From Eledone cirrhosa (taxonomy: Eukaryota > Mollusca > Cephalopoda > Octopoda > Eledonidae): a stretch of DNA of 64,000 nt. Location of the stretch: the NCBI GenBank assembly GCA_964016885.1, contig OZ024748.1, positions 32,548,291 to 32,612,290 on the forward strand. Direction: 5' to 3'. This document shows positions 56,216 to 64,000 of the stretch, in pieces. How positions within the stretch are numbered: the first letter of the stretch is position 1; every line of letters starts with the position of its first letter. Under the pieces are notes generated by a model. That model was given only the letters and a program-made list of their open reading frames with translations, did no database searches and had not been told where the DNA came from. The translations under genes and the position numbers were made by a program.

Positions 56216-57106
56216 GTCAACTTTTAAAATTAAAACAAATATATATACCTATATATCGAAAGAGCAATTAATGCACCCTTGTACAGTGAAAAGAGAACAG
56301 CCAATATTGAGAAAAAGTTAAAGGGCAAAAAGAAACAGACATTCAAAACATAAGGAAATATGCAAAATACATAAAATACAGATATATATCTTTAAAAAAA
56401 AATTTTTCCTTCAACGTCTGTCCCCTCGCGTTGCCTCGACGAACCAGCCAAATCAAATAAGGTAAAAAAAAAAGGAAGAAAAAAAATGTTTTTTTTTTTT
56501 TAAATATATCCGCGTTGGATATCAACAAAGGTAGCCAGTGGCTAAAACTCCCTCAGAAAAAGGTAAGGCATGTATATCCCCATGCGGGGCAGTTATGTTC
56601 ACAAAAAAAAGTTTAGTCTCTTCTCTCTTGATCAGTCATGGAACACATACGCAATTCAAAAAATGTGTCCGTTACAAAACGGGGAAGGAACGCAACGCCA
56701 CCTTGGAAAAATACACTTTTTTCTTTTTTCTTCTGTAAGTTGCGAAAAAGTTGGCAACGGAAATGGAATATGCAAGTGAATAAAAAAAAAATCGCTCTAA
56801 ATTATCGACACGAATGAATCGTTTTGATATTTCCGATGTGTGGTGGTTTGCGTCGGTAAGGCTATGAAGCTGCCACTCACTATTCCCTGTTTTGGTCAGT
56901 GGTTAAACAATGTTGTCGCTGATGCTGCTGTCGTTGTTGTTCTTGAGTGTAGCAAAAAGTTTATGAAATACTACTAATTTTTCGATAATTTTAAAAGGAT
57001 TATTTTTTATTTTCGCAAGATGCGAAAAAAAGGGCCGACAATGTGGCAATAAAAGGTCAATTGATGAAAAAGAAGGGCTGCGTTAAATTCTTACGTCGGT
57101 CACCAC
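56216..57106 (-). other. Retrotransposon leader region, no gene seen
   Basis: About 890 bp between the 5' LTR and the gag start. It is AT-rich and contains long A or T homopolymers (near 56,393-56,407, 56,462-56,500 and 56,780-56,790). I found no Gag- or Pol-like peptide in it on either strand. It includes the primer site at its right end and presumably carries packaging signals, but nothing specific can be named. Short open frames here look like chance. Confidence 0.6.
57091..57105 (-). promoter_or_regulatory. Primer binding site, tRNA-Trp-like
   Basis: One base inside the 5' LTR, the minus strand reads TGGTGACCGACGTAA. TGG pairs with the CCA end of a tRNA. TGGTGACC and GACGT match the complement of the tRNA-Trp 3' end, except that two C residues between them are missing. 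tRNA-Trp priming is a known feature of CsRn1-type elements. The two-base gap may be a mutation in this copy or a lineage variant. Confidence 0.65.
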
Positions 57107-57332
57107 TTTAGCAGTATTAGTTGTAGATGTTATCGAGATGCAAATGACATAATAACAGCAGAAATTAGAGATGAAATATACGTTTATTTTTTGTTGTAGA
57201 ACAAACAATGGTGTTGTACAGAGGCTGGTATCTGGTGTGTGATCCGTCGGCTTTCCAGTGGCTGTCTGTCTTTTCTTTCTGGCGTTCTCAACCGGCGTTG
57301 TTCTATCAAGGAGCGTGAGGCGTCTTACTACA
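57107..57332 (-). repeat. 5' LTR of the retrotransposon
   Basis: 226 bp. On the minus strand it begins TGTAGTAAG and ends ACTGCTAAA. It matches the left LTR at all but five positions. It holds an AATAAA polyadenylation signal (plus-strand tttatt, 57,183-57,188) and, on the plus strand, an octamer-like atgcaaat that is altered in the other LTR. No convincing TATA box was seen. The 3' end lacks the usual CA, so the inner border is set by the point where the two LTRs stop matching. Confidence 0.9.
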
Positions 57333-57336
57333 ATAT
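57333..57336. repeat. Target-site duplication (right), atat
   Basis: Right partner of the atat at 52,300-52,303, directly followed by gttacacactg, the rest of the interrupted satellite monomer. Confidence 0.65.
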
Positions 57337-60300
57337 GTTACACACTGCTAAAAGTAATACTATACTTCTAAACTGGTTATATATTACACACTGCTAAAAG
57401 TAATGCTATACCGCTAAACTGGTTATATATTACATGCTGCTAAAAGTAATACTATACTTATAAACTTGTTATATATTAAACACTGCTAAAAGTAATACTA
57501 TAATCCTAAACTGGTTATATATTACACACTGCTAAATGTAATACTATACCTCTCAACTGGTTATATATTACACAGTTAAAAGTAATACTATATTTCTAAA
57601 CTGGTTATATATTACACACTGCTAAAAGTAATACTATACTTCTAAACTCGTTATATATTACACACTGTTAAAAGTAATACGATACCTATAAACTGGTTAG
57701 ATATTACATGCTGCTAAAATTAATACTATACCTCTAAACTGGTTATATGTTACATGCTGCTAAAAGAAATACTTTACTTATAAACTTGTTATATATTACA
57801 CACTACTAAAAGTAATACTATTATCATAAACTGGTTATATATTACACACTGCTAAAAGTAATACTATACCTCTAAACTGGTTATATATTACATGCTGCTA
57901 AAATTAATACTATACTTCTAAACTCGTTATATATTACACACTACTAAAAGTAATACTATACTTCTAAACTAGTTATATATTACACACTGCTAAAAGTAAT
58001 ACTATATTTCTAAACTGGATTATATATTACATGCTGCTAAATGTAATAATACTATACTTCTATAATTGTTAAATATTACACACTGCTAAAATAATACTAT
58101 ACCTCTGAAATGGTTATATATTACAAACTGCTAAAAGTAATAATATACTTCTAAGCTGGTTATATATTACACACTGCTAAAACTAATACTATACTCCTAA
58201 ACTGGTTATATATTACACACTGCTAAAAGTAATACTATACCTCTAAACTGGTTATATAATACATGCTGCTAAATGTAATACTATACTTCTTAACTGGTTA
58301 TATATTACATACTGCTAAAAGCAATACTATACTTCTAAACTGGTTATATAATACAAAATGGTAAAAGTAATGCTGTAACTCTAAACTGGTTATATATTAC
58401 ACACTGCTAAACGTAATACTATACTTCTAAACTGGTTATATATTACACACTACTAAAAGTAATACTATACTTCTTAACTAGTTATATGTTACACACTGCT
58501 AAAAGTAATACTATAATCCTAAACTGGTTATATATTACACACTGCTAAAAGTAATACTATACCTCAAAACTGGTTATATATTACACACTGTTACAAGTAA
58601 TACTATATTTCTAAACTGGTTATATATTACACACTGCTAAAAGTAATACTATAATTCTAAACTAGTTATACATTACATGCTGCTAAAAGTAATACTATAC
58701 TTCTAAACTCGTTATATATTACACACTGCTAAATGTAACACTATACTTCTAAACTGGTTATATATTACACACTGCTAAAAGTAATACTATAATTCTAAAC
58801 TAGTTATACATTACATGCTGCTAAAAGTAATACTATACTTCTAAACTGGTTATATATTACACACTGCTAAAAGTAATACTATACTTCTAAACTGGTTATA
58901 TATTACAGACTGCCAAAAGTAATACTATTTTTCTAAACTGTTTATAAATCACACACTGCTAAAGTAATACTATACTTCTAAGCTAGTTATATATTACACA
59001 CTATTAAAAGTAATACTATATTTCTAAACTGGTTATATATTACACACTGCTAAAAGAAATACTATGCTTCTAAACTAGTTATACATTACATGCTGCTAAA
59101 AGTAATACTATACTTCTAAACTCGTTATATATTACACACTACTAAAAGTAATACAATACCTCTAAACTGGTTATATATTACATGCTGCTAAAAGTAATAC
59201 TATATCTCTAACCTGGTTAAACGTTACATGCTCCTAAAAGTAATACTATACTTCTAAACTAGTTATAGATTACACACTGCTAAAAGTAATAATATACTTC
59301 TAAACTAGTTATATATTACACACTGCTAAAAGTATTACTATACTTCTAAACTGGATTATATATTACATGCTGCTAAATGTAATAATACTATACTTCTATA
59401 CTTGTTATATATTACACACTGCTAAAAGTAATACTATACCTCTGAAATGGTTATATATTACACACTGCTAAAAGTAATACTAGACTTCTAAGCTGGTTAT
59501 ATATTACACACTGCTAAAAGTAATACTATACCTCTAAACTGGTTATATATTACATGCTGCTAAAAGTAATACTATACTTCTAACCTCGTTATATATTAAA
59601 ACACTGCTAAAAGTAATATGATACCTCCAAACTGGTTATATATTACACACTGCTAAATGTAATACTATACTTCTTAACTAGTTATACATTACATACTGCT
59701 AAAAGTAATACTATACTTCTAAGCTAGTTATATATTACACACTATTAAAAGTAATATTATACTTCTAAACAAGTTATATATTACACACTGCTAAAACTAA
59801 TACTATACTCCTAAACTAGTTATATATTACACACTGCTAAAAGTAATACTATACCGCTAAACTGGGTATATATTACATGCTGCTAAAAGTAATACTATAC
59901 TTATAAACTTGTTATATATTAAACACTGCTAAAAGTAATACTATACCTCTAAACTGGTTATATGTTACACACTGCTAAATGTAATACTATACTTCTTAAC
60001 TAGTTATACATTACATACTGCTAAAAGTAATACTATACTTCTAAACTCGTTATATATTACACACTGCTAAAAGTAATACGATACCTAAAAACTGGTTATA
60101 TATTACATGCTGCTAAAAGTAATACTATACCTCTAAACTGGTTATATATTATATGCTGCTAAAAGTAATACTTTACTTATAAAATTGTTATATATTACAC
60201 ACTACTAAAAGTAATACTATAATCATAAACTGGTTATATATTACACACTGCTAAATGTAATACTATACTTCTTAACTGGTTATATATTACATACTGCTAA

Positions 60301-61671
60301 AAGCAATATTATACTTCTAAACTGGTTATATAATACAAACTGGTAAAATAATGCTGTAATTCTAAACTGGTTATATATTACACACTGCTAAACGTAATAC
60401 TATAGTTCTAAACTGGTTATATATTACACACTGCTAAAAGTAATACTATACCTCTAAACTGGTTATATATTACATGCTGCTAAAAGTAATACTATACTTC
60501 TAACCTCGTTATATATTAAAACACTGCTAAAAGTAATACGATACCTCCAAACTGGTTATATATTACATGCTGCTAAAAGTAATACTATACCTCTAAACTG
60601 GCTATATGTTACATGCTGCTAAAAGTAATACTATACTTCTAAACTAGTTATATATTACACACTGCTAAAAGTTATACTATACTTCTAAACTGGATTATAT
60701 ATTACATGCTGCTAAATGTAATAATACTATACTTCTATACTTGTTAAATATTACACACTGCTAAAATAATACTATACCTCTGAAATGGTTATATATTACA
60801 CACTGCTAAAAGTAATATTATACTTCTAAGCTGGTTATATATTACACACTGCTAAATGTAATACTATACTTCTTAACTGGTTATATATTACACACTGCTA
60901 ACAGTAATACTATACCTCTGAAATGGTTATATATTGCACACTGCTAAAAGTAATACTATACTTCTAAGCTGGTTATATTATTACACACTTCTAAAACTAA
61001 TACTATACTCCTAAACTGGTTATATATTACACACTGCTAAAAGTAATACTATACTTCTAAACTAGTTATACATTACATGCTGCTAAAAGTAATACTATAC
61101 TTATAAACTTGTTATATATTACACACTACTAAAAGTAATACTATAATCCTAAACTGGTTATATATTACATACTGCTAAAAGTAATACTACACCTCTAAAC
61201 TGGTTATATATTACACACTGCCAAACATAATGCGATACATCCAAACTGGTTATATATTATATACTGCTAAAAGTAATACTATACCTCTAAACCGGTTATA
61301 TGTTACATGCTGCTAAAAGTAATACTATACTTCTAAACTAGTTATATATTACACACTGCTAAAAGTAATACTATACTTTTAAACTGGATTATATATTACA
61401 TGCTGCTAAATGTAATAATACTATACTTCTATACTTGTTAAATATTACACACTGCTAAAAGTAATACTATACCTCTGAAATGGTTATATATTACACACTG
61501 CTAAAAGTAACACTATACCTCTAAACTGGTTATATAATACATGCTGCTAAATGTAATACTATACTTCTATACTGGTTATATATTACACACTGCTAAAACT
61601 AATACTATACTCCTAAACTGGTTATATATTACACACTGCTAAATTAATACTATACCTCTAAACATGATATA
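57337..61671 (+). repeat. 46-bp satellite array, right block (more divergent)
   Basis: About 94 monomers of the same 46-bp satellite, in the same orientation, continuing directly after the retrotransposon. Monomers here vary more than in most of the left block and carry their own variants: aaactcgttatat, ataatcctaaactgg, ctctgaaatgg, cttctaagctgg, and long units with taataatactatac (+3) or aactggattatat (+1). The long-unit pair recurs with ggat at 58017, 59353, 60692 and 61386, that is at spacings of 1336, 1339 and 694 bp, or about 29, 29 and 15 monomers. The array ends at 61,671, where a foldback element begins. The higher divergence fits an array edge that homogenises less often; that is inference. 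Confidence 0.95.
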
Positions 61672-61874
61672 CTAGACATGAAAAATGCGCAAGCTCAAAA
61701 GTGCCACAGAATGTTATAATAAACCTTCAAAAGTGTGGGACTAGAGTTGTTGCTAAAAAATATTGTAATCATTATATATCGTACATTCTGTGGCATCCTT
61801 TATAAAAATAGCTTAAACCAACGAAGCCTTTATTTTTACGCTATTTCACTTAGTTAATTCTTAGAGTGTAACAT
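61672..61874 (+). repeat. Left terminal inverted repeat (203 bp)
   Basis: Exact inverted copy of 62,422-62,624. It contains tgccacagaatgt at 61,702-61,714 and its reverse complement acattctgtggca at 61,783-61,795, possible transposase-binding sites. Confidence 0.88.
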
Positions 61875-62421
61875 ATAAAAATATGATTTACAACTATAAA
61901 ATAAATTAATTAATATAATAACAGAGCTGCGGAGCTGAAATTTAGGAAATAATGGAGTATCGGATCCTGAGTTGGAGCCAGTCAATTTTTGGCCGACTCC
62001 GCAGCCCTGTATAATACATTTCATATTAAAGTTATTAATAAACCTATTTTACACTGCATGCAAATTACCATGAGATATTGATATTAGATATAAGATACAG
62101 CGCAATATCTACAGCTGTAAAAGTACGAAAGCGAAGTAATAATAAGTGGCTTAAGGTAATTCCAATATGAAAGTTTGTAGTGATAAAAATTTGATAATGC
62201 AATACGATTGTTAATATTATAGTTCTATGAAAATGTAACAATAGATAACTAAATTATTTTACTATTAGTATATTTAAGAAATTATCATTATAGATTTGAT
62301 CGTTCATATAAGCATCATATTAATTTTCAACACAATTATTTTGTTACTATGAGTATATGATAATAATATTACGTAATTATTTATAGCTGTTATTACATTA
62401 AACATAGATGTATTTATTTTT
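61875..62421. other. Interior of the foldback element, no gene
   Basis: AT-rich sequence between the two long inverted repeats. Apart from the nested 88-bp MITE I see no recognisable gene, RNA or repeat. Confidence 0.6.
61922..62009. mobile_element. Nested hAT-like MITE (88 bp)
   Basis: Within the foldback element, the ends cagagctgcggag and (reverse complement of the right end) cagggctgcggag form 13-bp inverted repeats with one mismatch. The flanks tataataa (61,914-61,921) and tataatac (62,010-62,017) match at 7 of 8 bases. CAG-starting ends with an 8-bp target duplication are hAT hallmarks. It is GC-richer than its surroundings and has no coding capacity. Confidence 0.65.
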
Positions 62422-62624
62422 ATGTTACACTCTAAGAATTAACTAAGTGAAATAGCGTAAAAATAAAGGCTTCGTTGGTTTAAGCTATTTTTATAAAGGA
62501 TGCCACAGAATGTACGATATATAATGATTACAATATTTTTTAGCAACAACTCTAGTCCCACACTTTTGAAGGTTTATTATAACATTCTGTGGCACTTTTG
62601 AGCTTGCGCATTTTTCATGTCTAG
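62422..62624 (-). repeat. Right terminal inverted repeat (203 bp)
   Basis: Exact inverted copy of 61,672-61,874, with the same internal 13-bp motif pair at 62,501-62,513 and 62,582-62,594. The plus-strand sequence after it is not ordinary satellite. Confidence 0.88.
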
Positions 62625-63172
62625 TTTAATATTTTTTTAAGGCAACGCTTGTAATAACTCTAGTTAAACAGGATATATATTAATAATAAATTATCGTTGT
62701 AATGTAATTAGATTATGTAATTGTTATTATAAATTATCTTATCAATATTAGTGTAAGATGTATAAAAATATTTTCAGACTTTTAATATAAACAACTACAA
62801 AAAACAATCAATATTAAATCAATATATTATACATAATAGAAAACATAAAATAAACAATACAAAAACAAAATATTTACATACAATTGCAATTATCAGTGTA
62901 TATACATTTTCTTTATATTCCCTGAGCAAATTAATAAGATTTGTTTGTATTGTACATAATTTGATGACTTGTTGGAGTGTATTAAAAGATAGCAACAATT
63001 TGTGATTAAATTGTTATCTTAAGCAACTCACTTTTTAATAGTTGTTGGCTGAGCGAAATTGTAAAAGCCTATGAGCAAATATAAAAAAAAATACACAAAC
63101 AACATTTCCTTGTGTTATTACAACATTAGATAAAATAATTGAGCAATGTCGTTATATTTTGCTCTTATTGCA
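62625..63172. other. AT-rich non-satellite DNA, no gene seen
   Basis: Strongly AT-rich flank with no open frame of note. A stretch at 62,651-62,682 (gtaata ... aaacaggatatatatta) resembles part of a satellite monomer and may be a decayed copy. Confidence 0.6.
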
Positions 63173-63350
63173 CATTAATAGTGTTTCTATTTTTCGGCAC
63201 AAATCCATTACGGCAGTCCATTACTGGTACTTTATTTTATCGAATTAGTAAGTATGAAAGTCGAAGTTAACCTCGGCAGGATTTGAACTTAGAATGCAAA
63301 GGACCATAACAATACTGCAAAGCATGGTGTCTGACACTCTATCAATACTT
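63173..63350 (-). mobile_element. Diverged tRNA-derived SINE, cephalopod type
   Basis: On the minus strand the order is: a tRNA-like head with gatagagtgtcagac (near 63,329-63,343), a B-box-like agttcaaatcc (63,279-63,289) followed by tgccgagg, a body with cgactttcat and cgataaaataaagtaccag (63,224-63,242), and a tail with ttgtgcc ... tagaaac. This succession matches, from memory, the abundant tRNA-derived SINEs of octopus and squid, with an internal deletion after the accag block. It is mutated and presumably inactive; RNA polymerase III would have transcribed the parent. Exact ends are uncertain. Confidence 0.72.
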
Positions 63351-64000
63351 GTGTTGAGCTGGTCATTAATTTATGGTGGTCGTGCGTGGAGTAGAGCAAT
63401 CGCTAGTTGAAATATTATGAACAAAACATTTTTATTTGCCGAAGAACATATTTTCAATACTGTTTGTGAATGTGACGAAGGAAATACATTCTGATATGGA
63501 ACAGTGTACAAAGTGTGTCTGTGAATAACATAATGTTACCTCATGTTGTTGTCAAGACATAATGGATTTCGTATATCCAGTTAGAAGATGAAACCTAGCC
63601 ATCTCGGATTAGTTATATTTCATGCCATGTGTAAACGTGTTTGAGGATAGCAAAATATGCGTGTTTCTTGTCTGGAAACTTTCTGCTAAACTGATTGGTT
63701 TCGTTTTTGGCACTATACAATACTCATCCAACAGATAGCTGTATTGGATCCTTGATGGGTTAATATTTAGGTGAGGGTGCTTGATGCAGAGTTAGTGCAA
63801 AATGGATCAATGAGTGTAATAATAATAATGATAATAATAATGAAAATATTGTGTACAATGCTGAGGTGCACTACAACTCATCAAAAGTGCATATATAATA
63901 CATAGGGTAATATAAAAACGTCAGGAAAAAAGAACAGTGCATGAGTCATGATATACACATATGTGCATGTGTATGGAAGGGGGACATCAGGTGTAGTTTT
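63351..64000. other. Unique AT-rich DNA, no gene seen
   Basis: No convincing open frame, RNA gene or satellite monomer. The only simple repeats are the short triplet tract at about 63,816-63,842 and a tacacatatgtgcatgtgta-like alternating stretch near 63,953-63,973. Confidence 0.55.
63816..63842. repeat. Short (taa)n microsatellite
   Basis: Imperfect taa triplet repeat of about 27 bp, interrupted by one atg, in otherwise unique DNA. Confidence 0.8.

Larger units (their letters stand above)
52304..57332 (-). mobile_element. Ty3/Gypsy LTR retrotransposon, CsRn1/Kabuki-like, defective
   Basis: A 5,029-bp element inserted into the satellite on the minus strand: 226-bp LTRs at both ends, 4-bp target duplication, tRNA-Trp-like primer site, gag, then pol in the order protease, reverse transcriptase, RNase H, integrase. 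That order is the Ty3/Gypsy (Metaviridae) one. The Gag CHCC finger (C-x2-H-x9-C-x3-C) and a tRNA-Trp-like primer site are known marks of the CsRn1 clade of invertebrate elements; the clade call is from remembered family traits, not a tree. The LTRs differ at 5 of 226 positions (about 2%), so insertion is fairly recent but not new. Pol carries a nonsense codon, deletions and frameshifts, so this copy could move only with proteins from another copy. No envelope gene was seen. Confidence 0.93.
61672..62624. mobile_element. Foldback/MITE-type DNA transposon with perfect 203-bp inverted repeats
   Basis: 953 bp bounded by 61,672-61,874 and 62,422-62,624, which are exact reverse complements over 203 bp when read base by base. 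The ends read ctagacatgaaaaatgcgc. Because ctag is itself a palindrome, the outermost bases may be target sequence; a TA duplication (61,673-61,674 and 62,622-62,623) with termini gacatgaaaaatgcgc would fit a Tc1/mariner-like element, but that is inference. The 547-bp interior has no recognisable transposase or other open frame, so the element is non-autonomous. Perfect arms imply recent insertion or arm correction. It sits where the satellite array ends. Confidence 0.85.

Noticed and set aside
56343..56779. Small open frames in the retrotransposon leader (56,343-56,528, 56,538-56,738 and 56,570-56,779)
   Set aside because: Low-complexity, driven by A/T runs, no recognisable domain and no conservation evidence.
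61672..62624. Autonomous transposon with a transposase gene
   Set aside because: The 547-bp interior is AT-rich with stops in all frames and has no DDE-like motifs.
63270..63345. Functional tRNA gene
   Set aside because: The B-box-like sequence is part of a SINE; no complete cloverleaf could be built, and the body continues into SINE-specific sequence.

Overview
The window is eukaryotic satellite DNA carrying transposon insertions. The first 52.3 kb are a head-to-tail array of an AT-rich 46-bp monomer. The array resumes from 57.3 to 61.7 kb after a retrotransposon insertion, giving roughly 1,200 monomers in all (about 56.6 kb divided by 46). All monomers I read point the same way. The array has no usable reading frame: 46 is not a multiple of 3 and every frame meets TAA stops. 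Host cellular genes were not found. The best clue to the host is a diverged tRNA-derived SINE at about 63.17-63.35 kb. Its body matches, from memory, the SINE family common in cephalopod genomes, so I infer a cephalopod mollusc (octopus, squid or cuttlefish) with moderate to good confidence.

Layout. (1) 1-52,299: satellite, built of nested higher-order repeats. A block of about 3.6 kb recurs 7,590 bp (165 monomers) away. Smaller tandem units of 504, 598 and 689 bp lie at 14.8-22.7 kb. A tandem duplication of about 5.6-6.0 kb covers 24.5-36.1 kb, followed by a 1,470-bp tandem pair, three copies of a 3.6-3.95 kb unit (36.5-47.8 kb) and three copies of a unit of about 1.75 kb (46.5-51.5 kb). (2) 52,304-57,332: a minus-strand Ty3/Gypsy LTR retrotransposon with 226-bp LTRs and an apparent 4-bp target duplication. 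Its CHCC Gag finger and tRNA-Trp-like primer site place it in the CsRn1/Kabuki group. (3) 57,337-61,671: more divergent satellite, probably the array edge. (4) 61,672-62,624: a non-autonomous foldback/MITE-type element with perfect 203-bp terminal inverted repeats and a nested 88-bp hAT-like MITE. (5) 62,625-64,000: AT-rich non-satellite DNA with the SINE and a short triplet microsatellite.

The retrotransposon is read from right to left: 5' LTR, primer site, leader of about 890 bp, gag, a predicted -1 frameshift signal (slippery heptamer, 6-nt spacer, pseudoknot), protease, reverse transcriptase, RNase H, integrase, 3' LTR. Gag is open. Pol is broken by a nonsense codon, at least one deletion in RT, a frameshift before RNase H and a deletion in the integrase C-terminal region, so this copy cannot be autonomous.

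The most interesting points are the layered higher-order structure of an apparently undescribed 46-bp satellite whose monomer can fold into a hairpin, the well-formed frameshift pseudoknot in the retroelement, a template-switch-like scar in its RNase H region, and the foldback element at the array edge. I could not run alignments; repeat offsets were measured by locating shared variant motifs by eye.
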